From NCBI RefSeq assembly GCF_003863965.1, contig NZ_RRCN01000001.1, forward strand, positions 3,864,304 through 3,928,303: a stretch of 64,000 nt of DNA, given 5' to 3'. Made by a program: the position numbers and the translations under genes. The stretch comes from Paenibacillus oralis. GTDB taxonomy: Bacteria; Bacillota; Bacilli; Paenibacillales; Paenibacillaceae. A model generated the notes under the pieces. That model was given only the letters and a program-made list of their open reading frames with translations. It made no database searches and had not been told where the DNA came from. This document shows, one piece after another, positions 48,859 through 57,525 of the stretch (the first letter of the stretch is position 1; the number at the start of each line of letters is the position of its first letter).

Positions 48859-49686
48859 ATGAGTTTTATCGTCGCGATTGTTTTAGCTATTGTGGAAGGC
48901 TTAACGGAGTTTATTCCCGTGTCGTCGACCGGGCATATGATCCTGACGGCCAAGCTGTTCGGATACGACGATCAGTCGCCGGAGATGAAAACTTTCGAAA
49001 TCGTCATCCAGCTCGGGGCCATTTTGGCGATGGCCTGGGTTTACCGGGAGCGGATCCTGGACTTGCTTGGCCTGAGCCAGAAGGTAAAGACCGTCAACAC
49101 GAACGCTCCGTCGCAGCGGCTAAATTTGCTGCATGTTTTTTTGGGGATATTGCCGGCGCTTCTTGTCGGTTATGTTTTCCGGGATTTTATCAAAAGCTTG
49201 TTCAGCCCTTCCACGGTATTATGGGCCTTGGTCGTAGGCGGCGCTTTTATGCTGTTTGCCGAATGGTTCTCCAAACGCAAGGCGAACATTACGGCGCCGG
49301 ACATCGATCAGCTTACGTACAAGCAGGCTTTGCTGATTGGCGTGTACCAGTGCATCTCCGTACTGTGGCCGGGTTTCTCGCGTTCCGGATCCACAATTGC
49401 CGGCGGCATGCTCAGCGGGCTAAGCTACCGGGCGGCGTCGGATTTTTCGTTCCTGATCGCCATTCCGATTATGTGCGCGGTCTCGGGTTACGAAATGCTC
49501 GATTCATACCGATATTTAACTTCAGATACGCTGGGTTATTTTTTGGTCGGATTTATCGTGGCTTTTATTGTTGCGTATGTGGTGATCGTGGCCTTTTTTA
49601 AGCTGATCCAAAAGATTCGGCTTCGCCATTTCGCTTACTATCGCTTTATTCTTGCCGCGTTATTCTGGATTTTTATTATGCGGTAA
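48859..49686 (+). CDS. uppP: Undecaprenyl-diphosphatase
   Basis: A 275-residue integral membrane enzyme that recycles the lipid carrier of cell-wall synthesis; overexpression gives bacitracin resistance (BacA). Two inverted motifs are visible: EGLTEFIPVSSTGHMIL near 13 and CISVLWPGFSRSGSTIAGGM near 167. About eight hydrophobic helices are present. RBS AGGAGG precedes ATG 48859, 34 bp after the phosphatase stop. Confidence 0.95.
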   Translation: MSFIVAIVLAIVEGLTEFIPVSSTGHMILTAKLFGYDDQSPEMKTFEIVIQLGAILAMAWVYRERILDLLGLSQKVKTVNTNAPSQRLNLLHVFLGILPALLVGYVFRDFIKSLFSPSTVLWALVVGGAFMLFAEWFSKRKANITAPDIDQLTYKQALLIGVYQCISVLWPGFSRSGSTIAGGMLSGLSYRAASDFSFLIAIPIMCAVSGYEMLDSYRYLTSDTLGYFLVGFIVAFIVAYVVIVAFFKLIQKIRLRHFAYYRFILAALFWIFIMR

Positions 49687-49775
49687 TTCCGCATAGGGCT
49701 GGAAGTTTAACGATCCATAAATAAGCCGCTGTTCCATAGGGACATTACGAAAATACAGAGATGGAAGTGGATAAC

Positions 49776-50888
49776 ATGCGGTTGATACCTGTCGGCTCGC
49801 TGCAAGCCGGAATGAAATTAGGCAAAAAGATTTATAATGAGGACGGGGTCGTTCTTCTCTCCGAAAATGCGGAGCTTACCGATGCGATTATTCGGCGTCT
49901 TAAGACCCACGGGCTGGATTTCGTCTATGTTGCGGATCCGCGCACGGATGATCTCGCCGTGCAGGACATGATTGAAGATGAAACGCGGCGGCAGGCGCTG
50001 GCAGAGATCCGGACCCAGTTTCGCAATTGGGCGGCCCCGTCCGTCAAAGGAGTGGTGTATCCCTATTTGGGAAAAAAGTTCACCGGGATCATCGAGTCGA
50101 TTCTCGACGATCTCAGCGCCAGGGACGACGCCATGATTATGATGATGAACATCAACAGCATGGATCATTACCTGTATCGTCATTCCTTGAACGTGTGCGT
50201 GTATACACTGCTGCTCGGACAAATTCACGGGTACAACAAAGACGAACTGACGATGCTTGGCCTGGGGGCGATGCTGCATGACGTGGGCAAAACGAAGCTG
50301 CCGCTGTCGCTGCTGAACAAGCCTTCCCGGCTGACCGACGAGGAGTTCAAGCAGATTCAGCTCCACCCGGAGCTGGGCTTTAAAATGCTTAAGGATGAGC
50401 CGGGCATTCCTTTGATTTCGGCGCATTGCGCTTACCAGCACCATGAGAAGATAGACGGCAGCGGTTATCCGCGGGGGCTGCGGGGGGAGGAAATCCATGA
50501 ATTCGCCCGCTGGATCGCGATTACGGACGCCTACGACGCGATGACGACGCACCGCGTCTACCGCAAGGCGATGCTGCCGCATCAGGCTTTGGAGGTGCTG
50601 TACGCCGGTTGCGGGGATTGGTACGAAAAATCAAAGCTGGAGGTTTTCCGCGACCGGGTGGCGATTTACCCGTTAGGCATGACCGTGAAGTTAAGCACGG
50701 GCGAAAGCGGTGTGGTGGTGAAAATTCACGGGCATATGCCGCAGCGGCCGGTGGTGCGGGTTATAACCGATCCGCTGGGCGAGGACTTGAAATCGCCCTA
50801 TGAAGTTGATTTGTCCGTCAGGTTTTCCGTGGTGATTACGGAGATTGACGGGATGGGAATGGTGATAAATCATGATAGAAACGAATAA
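49776..50888 (+). CDS. HD-GYP domain phosphodiesterase
   Basis: A 370-residue protein with an N-terminal DUF3391-like domain (MRLIPVGSLQAGMKLGKKIYN) and a complete HD-GYP domain. YRHSLNVCVYTLLLG, AMLHDVGKTKLP (near 168), HHEKIDGSGYPRGL (near 228) and DAYDAMTTHRVYRKA are all kept. It should hydrolyse cyclic-di-GMP or a related cyclic dinucleotide. A C-terminal beta domain (about 305-365) has VKLSTGESGVVVKI. The ATG 49776 follows GGAAGTGG; ATG 49761 would add five residues. Its 3' end overlaps the radical-SAM gene by 17 bp. Confidence 0.92.
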   Translation: MRLIPVGSLQAGMKLGKKIYNEDGVVLLSENAELTDAIIRRLKTHGLDFVYVADPRTDDLAVQDMIEDETRRQALAEIRTQFRNWAAPSVKGVVYPYLGKKFTGIIESILDDLSARDDAMIMMMNINSMDHYLYRHSLNVCVYTLLLGQIHGYNKDELTMLGLGAMLHDVGKTKLPLSLLNKPSRLTDEEFKQIQLHPELGFKMLKDEPGIPLISAHCAYQHHEKIDGSGYPRGLRGEEIHEFARWIAITDAYDAMTTHRVYRKAMLPHQALEVLYAGCGDWYEKSKLEVFRDRVAIYPLGMTVKLSTGESGVVVKIHGHMPQRPVVRVITDPLGEDLKSPYEVDLSVRFSVVITEIDGMGMVINHDRNE

Positions 50889-52011
50889 TACGGCGGGAGC
50901 TTGGAGTCAGGCGATCAGTCCGAAAAACGACCCGTGGGACCCGATTGTTTCGCTGCGGAAATACGGCCGGCATGTGCTGACCAGCGTGGAATTGACGGTC
51001 ACGAATTTGTGCAATATGCGCTGCGAGCATTGCGCGGTCGGCGACAGCCTGGTATTGAAGGAGCCCGAGCAGCTTCCGCTGCCGCTCATTCTGAAAAGGC
51101 TGGATGAAGTGGAGCATTTGCAGACGATCAGCATCACGGGAGGAGAGCCGACGTTTCGGCGGCAGACTGTGGAGGAGAAGATCATCCCGCTGCTCAAATA
51201 CGCCAAGGCGCGCGGAGTGCGTTCCCAGATCAACTCGAACCTGACGCTGAGCTATGACCGGTACGAGCCGCTGCTGCCGTTTTTGGATGTGATGCACATC
51301 TCTTTCAATTATACGAGCGAGCGCGATTTTCATGAGGTGGGGTTTGCGCGAAGCGGGCATCCCGTTCCGGCGGAAGCCGCGTATAAACTGTATGATACAA
51401 TGATCGAGAATACGCGCAAACTAAGCGAAGCGGGGATGTTCATATCCGCGGAGTCGATGATCAATTACCGGACGCACGAGAAGCTTCCGCAAATTCACCG
51501 CATGATCGTGGAGATGGGCTGCCGGAGGCATGAGGTTCACCCGATGTATGCGGCCGATTTTGCCGAAGGGCTGCCGGTGTTGTCGCTCGCGGAAATGCGT
51601 CAGGCGATACATACGCTGCTGGATGAACGGGATCCGTCGATTTGGATGCTGTTCGGGACTTTGCCGTTTTTTGCGTGCAGCGAAGGTGAAGCGGATATTG
51701 CGCTTTTGCGGCGTTTACGCAAGGAACCCAATGTGACGGTGCGCAACGATCCGGACGGCCGGAACCGCGTGAATGTGAACATGTTTACGGGCGATGTTTA
51801 CGTGACGGATTTTGCGGCCATTCCGGCGTTCGGCAATGTGAACGAAGGGCGACTGGACGACATTTTCGCCAAATGGCAAACGGAGCATCCGCTGAACCAG
51901 ACGGTGAATTGCCATTGCGATGCCGCCGGCTGCTGCGGCCCTAATCTGCTAGTAGCTGATATGTACTATAAAAATATCGACTTTAAAACCCGCCAAGCGA
52001 TTACATTATAG
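50872..52011 (+). CDS. Radical SAM protein, YfkAB family
   Basis: A 379-residue radical SAM enzyme. The [4Fe-4S] motif is CNMRCEHC near residue 47, followed by ISITGGEPTFRR near 88 (SAM site) and QINSNLTLS near 123. The C-terminal cysteines (NCHCDAAGCCGPNLL, about 347-361) may hold a second cluster, as in SPASM-like proteins. Bacillus YfkAB has no established reaction. ATG 50872 lies inside the 3' end of the HD-GYP gene, so the two are translationally linked. Confidence 0.9.
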   Translation: MIETNNTAGAWSQAISPKNDPWDPIVSLRKYGRHVLTSVELTVTNLCNMRCEHCAVGDSLVLKEPEQLPLPLILKRLDEVEHLQTISITGGEPTFRRQTVEEKIIPLLKYAKARGVRSQINSNLTLSYDRYEPLLPFLDVMHISFNYTSERDFHEVGFARSGHPVPAEAAYKLYDTMIENTRKLSEAGMFISAESMINYRTHEKLPQIHRMIVEMGCRRHEVHPMYAADFAEGLPVLSLAEMRQAIHTLLDERDPSIWMLFGTLPFFACSEGEADIALLRRLRKEPNVTVRNDPDGRNRVNVNMFTGDVYVTDFAAIPAFGNVNEGRLDDIFAKWQTEHPLNQTVNCHCDAAGCCGPNLLVADMYYKNIDFKTRQAITL

Positions 52012-52027
52012 GAAAGAGGCGTTTCCA

Positions 52028-53383
52028 TTGCCTGATGGTCATACCGAATTTGAAGTAGGCAAACTGATCTTAAACCTGCTTATTGTTCTTATCCTCGTAT
52101 TACTGAACGGTTTCTTTGTGGCGGCCGAGTTTTCGCTTGTCAAAGTGCGGCAGTCCCGGCTTACCCAACTGGTAAAAGAAGGAAATCGGCGCGCGAATTA
52201 TGCGCTGAAAGTGAATAAACGGCTCGACACGTATCTGTCGGCAACACAGCTCGGCATTACGCTGGCCTCGCTTGGTTTGGGCTGGGTCGGCGAACCCGCC
52301 GTATCGGAGCTGCTGGTCGAGCCGCTGATGCATAAAATGGGCGCCACAGACCCGACGCTGATTTCGACGGTTTCCGTGGCCGTCGGCTTTGCGATCATTA
52401 CTTTTTTACATATCGTCATGGGCGAGCTTGCCCCGAAATCACTGGCGATCCAAAAATCGGAGGAGACGTCGCTGTGGCTGTCGTGGCCGCTGTTGATGTT
52501 TTACCGTTTGTTCCTGCCGGTCATCTGGCTGCTCAATACGGCCGCTAACGGAGCGCTGCGCCTGTTCGGGATCGAGCCGGCCGGCGAGGCTGAAGCAGCG
52601 CACTCCGAAGAGGAAATTCGCATCCTGATGAATCAAAGCGCCAAAAGCGGGGTTTTCGATCAGGACGAAATGAAGCTGGTGGACAATATTTTCGATTTCT
52701 CGGACATGCTGGCCCGCGAGGTCATGTTGCCGCGCACGGACATGGACTGCTTGTACACGAACCTGAGTTGGGAAGAAAACATGAAAATCGTGGCCGAAAC
52801 GAAACATTCGCGATATCCGGTTGCAGTCGAGGATAAAGACCAAATCATCGGTTTTGTTCATATTACCGATCTGCTGCTGCCGGAAGCGGATCGCCCGCTG
52901 GATCTGGCGGAGATGATTCGGCCGATCCTGAACGTGCCGGAGTCGATGGAAGTCAGCCAGGTGCTGCGCCTGATGCAGAAGAAGCATTCCCAGATGACGC
53001 TAGTGGTGGACGAATATGGGGGCACGGCCGGGCTGCTGACGGCGGAGGAAATTCTCGAGGAGATCGTCGGCGATTTGCATGACGAGTTCGAGGACGAACG
53101 TCCGGAAGTGGAAATTTTGGCGGAAGGCGTCTATTCGGTGGACGGCCGGCTGCTGATCGAGGAAGTGAACGATCTGGTCGGCAGCTACATCGAGGATGAG
53201 GAGGTCGACTCCATCGGGGGTTGGCTGTTCAAAGAGCTGGAAGGAGCTCCGGCCAAAGGGAAAAAAATACAGGTCGACGACATCCTGTTTGAAGTGGCCG
53301 AATCGGGCCGCCTCCGCATCACCCGGGTGAAAATTACGAAGCTGCAAATTTTGGAGCCGGATGAAGATTTGGAGGATGAATAG
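52028..53383 (+). CDS. CNNM/CorC-family membrane protein
   Basis: A 451-residue protein in four parts: an N-terminal DUF21 membrane domain with about four helices (to residue 190), two CBS domains (about 205-340), and a C-terminal CorC_HlyC domain (about 355-440). VLLNGFFVAAEFSLVKVRQSR, MGELAPKSLAIQ and MLPRTDMDCL are typical. CNNM proteins are linked to magnesium efflux or homeostasis; CBS domains bind ATP. Start is TTG 52028 after GGAAAGAGGCG, 16 bp past yfkAB. A terminator follows. Confidence 0.92.
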   Translation: MPDGHTEFEVGKLILNLLIVLILVLLNGFFVAAEFSLVKVRQSRLTQLVKEGNRRANYALKVNKRLDTYLSATQLGITLASLGLGWVGEPAVSELLVEPLMHKMGATDPTLISTVSVAVGFAIITFLHIVMGELAPKSLAIQKSEETSLWLSWPLLMFYRLFLPVIWLLNTAANGALRLFGIEPAGEAEAAHSEEEIRILMNQSAKSGVFDQDEMKLVDNIFDFSDMLAREVMLPRTDMDCLYTNLSWEENMKIVAETKHSRYPVAVEDKDQIIGFVHITDLLLPEADRPLDLAEMIRPILNVPESMEVSQVLRLMQKKHSQMTLVVDEYGGTAGLLTAEEILEEIVGDLHDEFEDERPEVEILAEGVYSVDGRLLIEEVNDLVGSYIEDEEVDSIGGWLFKELEGAPAKGKKIQVDDILFEVAESGRLRITRVKITKLQILEPDEDLEDE

Positions 53384-53423
53384 AGCCGGTTGCTGATTAT
53401 TGCCAAGGAAATAAGAATGAGGA

Positions 53424-53458
53424 CGTCCAGGTTTAAGACAAACCTGGGCGTTTTTTTT
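53424..53458 (+). terminator. Terminator after the CNNM gene
   Basis: CGTCCAGGTTT pairs with AAACCTGGGCG over a 5-nt loop and is followed by T8. Confidence 0.95.
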
Positions 53459-53513
53459 GACAACACATCAGAAAGTATAAAATTCCGAGGGAGGAGAAGG
53501 AGAATCAGGGGGC

Positions 53514-53696
53514 TAAGGGACACCAGAGCCGTTATTTGAGGAGAAACGGAGGTTTGCAAAATGTAACGGACACAGAAGACCTTATTTACCTCAAATCGGC
53601 CTGGATGAACGGGTTTAGAGCGAAATAGGGGCGCCTCTGTCCGTTAGGTTGGGAAATATCCGGGAAATGGGCGGATAAGGTCGCTGGAGTCCGTTA
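53514..53696. repeat. Four-box palindromic element, subtype C, copy 4
   Basis: Boxes start at 53514 (TAAGGG) and 53564 (TAACGG); inverted boxes end in CCGTTA at 53646 and 53696. Spacing is exactly 50 bp in each half; total 183 bp. It lies between the CNNM gene terminator and cotJ. Confidence 0.9.
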
Positions 53697-54085
53697 GAGC
53701 AGCAGAGTCCAAAGTTTAGAAAGAGCCGAAGTACTCGATACTTCTGCTCATGAAACAAGGGGAAGGGGGCTCGGAGTGGGGCTCAATCCAGAAGGAGTGG
53801 CCCCGCCTACTCGACCGGCCCGTCTTTAGAGTCAAGTTCTAACTTAAAGTAAGATCCATAAGAACCTGGCTCTAAGAGCGGGTGAAACCCCGTAACCATT
53901 CCTCCCGCGCATCCAAGGTATGGGTTTGCGCGGGCAAAGGACCTCTCCAGCGGCGATGTTTTTTTGCGATTTTTGCGGATTTTCGGTTCATTATCTGGGC
54001 GAATGTCATATGTTATTGGTAAGATGCAGGGAAATGATGGTTTCCTGACAGCATGAAATTTGTCCTGGAAAAGGAGGAAATTTCT
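53697..54085. other. Intergenic stretch before cotJ
   Basis: No gene is confidently seen. An 8-bp inverted repeat (CCCGCGCA / TGCGCGGG, about 53902-53935) and a GCGGGTGAAACCCCG hairpin suggest local structure. A weak SigE-like pair (TCATTAT at 53988, CATATGTT at 54007) precedes cotJA, as expected for a mother-cell gene, but spacing is short. Confidence 0.35.
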
Positions 54086-54304
54086 TTGAACCATCCCCAA
54101 GAGCGTGTGTTTACCCCCTTTATTGGGCCGTTTGATCCTTGTCCGCCAATCACCCACAAAACATACAGCACCCCTCCGCAGTTATTTATACCTTTTCAAC
54201 CGCCGAATTTGCCGCAGTTCAGCCCGATGGAGGCTTTAAGGCACGGTACGTTGTGGCCCGCTTTGTACAGCCCTTATGAATCCAAATGGGGAAAAGGACG
54301 GTGA
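54086..54304 (+). CDS. cotJA: Spore coat protein CotJA
   Basis: A 72-residue coat-associated protein. The segment FDPCPPITHKTYSTPPQL followed by QPPNLPQFSPMEALRHGTLWPALYSPY matches the CotJA family. In Bacillus, cotJ is transcribed in the mother cell and CotJA helps place CotJC in the coat. Start is TTG 54086 with AAAAGGAGG 11 bp upstream; ATG 54053 lies before the ribosome site. It is first of cotJABC. Confidence 0.92.
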   Translation: MNHPQERVFTPFIGPFDPCPPITHKTYSTPPQLFIPFQPPNLPQFSPMEALRHGTLWPALYSPYESKWGKGR

Positions 54305-54308
54305 TCCC

Positions 54309-54584
54309 ATGACGACGACCTCGAACAAACCGTACGAGCCGGAGTATTACGAATTGTTGGAAAAACTGCAGGCGCTTGATTTTGTGCTGGTGGAGTTAAA
54401 TCTGTACCTCGACACGCACCCCGACGACTTGGCCGCCATTCAGCAGTTCAACCAATTGACGCAGGAACGGACGCAGCTCGCCAATCATTTTCAACAGCGA
54501 TACGGGCCGCTGCAACACTTTGGGCGCGCCTATTCGAAATTCCCTTGGGAATGGTCGCAAAGCCCGTGGCCATGGCAGGTTTAG
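54309..54584 (+). CDS. cotJB: Spore coat protein CotJB
   Basis: A 91-residue protein of the CotJB family: YYELLEKLQALDFVLVELNLYLDTHPDD near 15, then a conserved helical QFNQLTQERTQL and an aromatic C terminus (WEWSQSPWPWQV). AAAAGGACGG precedes ATG 54309, 4 bp past cotJA. Its exact role in coat assembly is not known. Confidence 0.93.
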   Translation: MTTTSNKPYEPEYYELLEKLQALDFVLVELNLYLDTHPDDLAAIQQFNQLTQERTQLANHFQQRYGPLQHFGRAYSKFPWEWSQSPWPWQV

Positions 54585-54634
54585 GCGACCGATGGTTCGG
54601 TTGAGTTGAAGCTAAAGGAGGTTAACCAGGCGAT

Positions 54635-55204
54635 ATGTGGATCTATGAGAAAAAGCTGCAGTATCCTGTTCGTGTAGGCAAATGCGACCCCCGGATGGCT
54701 AAACTGCTGATCGAGCAGTACGGCGGAGCCGACGGGGAATTGGCGGCCGCTTTGCGTTATTTGAATCAAAGATACACGATCCCCGACAAGGTCATCGGGC
54801 TTCTGAACGATATCGGCACGGAGGAATTTGCGCATCTGGAAATGATCGCCACTATGGTGTATAAGCTGACGAAGGACTTGACCGTGGAGCAGATCGAGGC
54901 GGCGGGGCTGGGCCCGCACTACGTGAACCACGACAAGGCGCTGTTTTACGAGAACGCGGGCGGAGTGCCGTTTACGGCCACATACATCCAGGCCAAAGGC
55001 GACCCGATCGCCGACCTGTACGAGGACATCGCCGCCGAAGAAAAGGCGCGGGCTACATACCAGTGGCTGATCGACATGACCGACGACGTCGACATCCAGG
55101 ACGGCCTGAAGTTCCTGCGCGAGCGCGAAATCATTCACTCGCTGCGGTTCCGCGAAGCGGTGGAGATTTTGAAGGAGGATCGGGAGCATAAGAAGGTGTT
55201 TTGA
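54635..55204 (+). CDS. cotJC: Manganese-catalase-like spore coat protein CotJC
   Basis: A 189-residue ferritin-like protein of the manganese catalase family located in the spore coat, where it may help remove peroxide. Metal-ligand segments include LIEQYGGADGELAAALRY, DIGTEEFAHLEMIATMVY (Glu and His) near 60 and the helices DIAAEEKARATYQWL and EREIIHSLRFREA. AAAGGAGG precedes ATG 54635. It is the last gene of the cotJ operon. Confidence 0.94.
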   Translation: MWIYEKKLQYPVRVGKCDPRMAKLLIEQYGGADGELAAALRYLNQRYTIPDKVIGLLNDIGTEEFAHLEMIATMVYKLTKDLTVEQIEAAGLGPHYVNHDKALFYENAGGVPFTATYIQAKGDPIADLYEDIAAEEKARATYQWLIDMTDDVDIQDGLKFLREREIIHSLRFREAVEILKEDREHKKVF

Positions 55205-55284
55205 GGAGTAGTTCCAATTTCAAGGGGTAAAGACAGATAAAATGAAATGATGATCGGAGAAATTAAATTTTTGTTATATGCTTA

Positions 55285-55308
55285 GCCCCGGAGCAATCCG
55301 GGGTTTAA
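55285..55308 (+). terminator. Terminator after cotJC
   Basis: CCCCGGA and TCCGGGG pair over a GCAA tetraloop, followed by TTTAAT. Confidence 0.8.
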
Positions 55309-55329
55309 TATTAGTACACTTTTTAAAAC

Positions 55330-55362
55330 TTATAACTCAACTTTCGCAGAGCAAAAATCAGC
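55330..55362 (+). repeat. Left inverted repeat of an IS1595-bearing segment
   Basis: TTATAACTCAACTTTCGCAG then AGCAAAAATCAGC; its inverted partner is at 57251-57281. Outside both, a CTTTTTAAAACTT stretch (about 55318-55331 and 57308-57322) is also inverted, with 28 extra bases on the right. Confidence 0.7.
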
Positions 55363-55839
55363 TTGAGTCCTTGAACTGAAGGTTTTCAAAGAATTAAGAT
55401 AGGCGGCTGGCAAAATAGAAAAACACTACTAGACCATCAGCCCGACCTAAATCAACTGCTAAAAGAAGTAAAGTATTCTTTTCTTGGGGTGGGCGGCAGA
55501 TCAACACTCACTGTCCGGACGCTTTGCACGATTATCCCGTTTGATCAGGGTAGCAGAGAAATAGACTAGCTTGGGAGAAGAAAATATTTGGTGGAGAAGC
55601 AGATCGGTTCGAGATAATTTAGAAAGGCTTAGGAGAAGGAATCGGGTTTAGGGGAGGTGAAACAGGCCGGACAAAAATCAAGACAGGAGATCAAGGACAA
55701 GACGCAAGGGAAACGAAAAGACCGTGATTTTGCTGTAGCCTAAACCCTTCCATCTGCAGCAACCGCCCGGACTGTTCATGCTAACCCCTACCCATTAAGT
55801 TGATCTGCGGCAAACTCCCCCACCGTTCAAGCGCCACGA

Positions 55840-56742
55840 TCAGGCGGCAGCCGCAAGGGGCTGGTTCGGTTGGCGTTCGATCAGCCTACGGTAAGGGATC
55901 GCCGGAATCGCCACACACATGTGCAGCAACTTCTGCCGCATCGTTTCTTCCGCTCCGGGCCGGCGCAGCGAGCGGCGTACGGTGTACTCGTTTAGGTACG
56001 CCTGCAGATGCTTCAGTCCCAAGGCTACATACGTACTCTTCAGCGATTCCCACACCTCTCTCACCACTTTCCGCAAGGGCGTATACAGCCGATAGGCTAG
56101 GGGGAATGACTCTACCGCCGATGTACGGATATCCACATGCCCGTTGATGAACGCAGCGAGTTCGAGACGGTTTGCCCTTTTCCCGTCTCCTCTCTTATGC
56201 GGCACCAGACGGATTTTGACCTGCTCCGGCTCGCCCGACTCCGTGACTGTGCATCCCGCTACGACCGCCGAGGCATACGGATGCGAAAACTGAAACCGGG
56301 ACGGATTACGCCCATACAGATCGCTGTTCACCTTCACGTCTCCGCGGAGCAGCTCCCGGGCATCGAATTCCCCAACGGAATGGCGTATTTTATGCAGCAT
56401 CAACCAGGCGGTTTTGTAGGTGACCCGGATCACCTTGCTCAGCCGCATCGCCGAGATGCCGTCCTCAAGCAGGAACAGCTCCAGCGCCTTGAACCACTTG
56501 AGCAGGGGCAGATGCGTTCCTTCAAAAATCGTGCCGACCAAAGCCGACGTTTGATGCTTGCACCTTCCGCACTCGAACAAGGGAATATGCCTAGAGCTCA
56601 GACGACTGCACCGGGTGTGAGCGCAGCGCGGGCAGACGAAGCCGCTTGGCCATTTCATCGCGATCAGCGCCTCCATGCAGTCCTGCTCGCTGTTATAACG
56701 GCTGCTGAATGGTTGAAGTTCCGTTCCCGTATTGCCCTCCAT
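55840..56742 (-). CDS. IS1595-family transposase-like protein, catalytic residues altered
   Basis: A 300-residue protein with an N-terminal zinc ribbon (CPRCAHTRC and CGRCKHQTS) and helix-turn-helix region typical of IS1595 transposases. The C-terminal KHLQAYLNEYTVRRSLRR also fits. The DDE core does not: the segment usually reading VEVDETYxGG is VKVNSDLYGRN. The second-Asp region reads IRTSAVESFPLAY where TD is expected. The part between it and the last Glu (VREVWESLK) is shorter than usual. It may be inactive or adapted to another role despite its open frame. ATG 56742 follows GGGGGCGAG. It lies inside the 55330-57281 inverted repeat. Confidence 0.75.
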   Translation of the reverse strand: MEGNTGTELQPFSSRYNSEQDCMEALIAMKWPSGFVCPRCAHTRCSRLSSRHIPLFECGRCKHQTSALVGTIFEGTHLPLLKWFKALELFLLEDGISAMRLSKVIRVTYKTAWLMLHKIRHSVGEFDARELLRGDVKVNSDLYGRNPSRFQFSHPYASAVVAGCTVTESGEPEQVKIRLVPHKRGDGKRANRLELAAFINGHVDIRTSAVESFPLAYRLYTPLRKVVREVWESLKSTYVALGLKHLQAYLNEYTVRRSLRRPGAEETMRQKLLHMCVAIPAIPYRRLIERQPNQPLAAAA

Positions 56743-57525
56743 GTTCGCTCGCCCCCGAATCAAGAATACACGAACGTGAGTTCGATTTATTTCATTATAC
56801 CAAACATATGTTCCCTAATCAAGTCGAAAATCTCACCTGAACCGCCTCATTTTTTTTCCTTATCTCTTTTTCTCTCTTTTTTGGAACCCTTGCTCTAGCC
56901 CACACCCCCCCGCTCTCTGAACGAAAGGGATAATCGTGCAAAGGCAAGCAGCAGGCAGGGACACCAAGACACGAACACCAAGACACGAACCCTTTAGACC
57001 AGCCCCCCTCACCTGGCGTCGATTTGAGACACTGATCGAAACGGCTACGGTGCAAAAGGTAGATGTGCTGACTTCGGCGGATTGAGACGCCCTCTTCATC
57101 GTTGACGCTTCTATGCTTCCATGTTTAAGCAGAATCGTAGCAAAGCGGTCGAGTTGCTTGCCCGATTTAGGAAAGACACTGTCCGCTTCTGATTCAGTGT
57201 CAACTCCGGCAATGGATTGCTGCTTTACCCAGCTAAATCAAGACTTGTCTGCCGATTTTTTGCTGCGAAAGTTGAGTTATAAAAATTAGTAATATCAAAA
57301 ATCTAGGAAGTTTTAAAAAAGTCTATATTATGGCAACGTTCGACTTTTTGAAAGAAGGGAGGCTTTAAGATTCTCACAATGTTTCTCTTATATAATTCTG
57401 CTTTTTGATTAAGAAAAAAAATAAGACAAGGGAATGATTTTAATAAAAACATATTAATGCTTTGGCTCAGTTTTCAGTTGTTATTTTAAAAATGGTGGAA
57501 TAAGAAAATGTGAGGGGAGTACTAA
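56743..57525. other. Intergenic stretch right of the IS1595-like gene
   Basis: It holds the right inverted repeat and an AT-rich run before the membrane gene. A C7 tract and purine/pyrimidine-rich runs lie at 56850-56990. No gene or RNA was recognised. Confidence 0.4.
57251..57281 (-). repeat. Right inverted repeat of the IS1595-bearing segment
   Basis: Its reverse complement, TTATAACTCAACTTTCGCAG then CAAAAAATCGGC, matches the left copy at 55330 with a few changes. The enclosed segment is about 1.95 kb. Confidence 0.7.

Larger units (their letters stand above)
55205..55839. other. Intergenic stretch left of the IS1595-like gene
   Basis: It contains the cotJ terminator and the left inverted repeat at 55330. 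The rest (about 55365-55800) shows no open frame of interest and no structure I can name. Confidence 0.4.

Noticed and set aside
53807..54157. Minus-strand frame of 116 codons
   Set aside because: It overlaps the start of cotJA, has no ribosome site, and its product shows no recognisable family. The end portion looks protein-like but is not enough.
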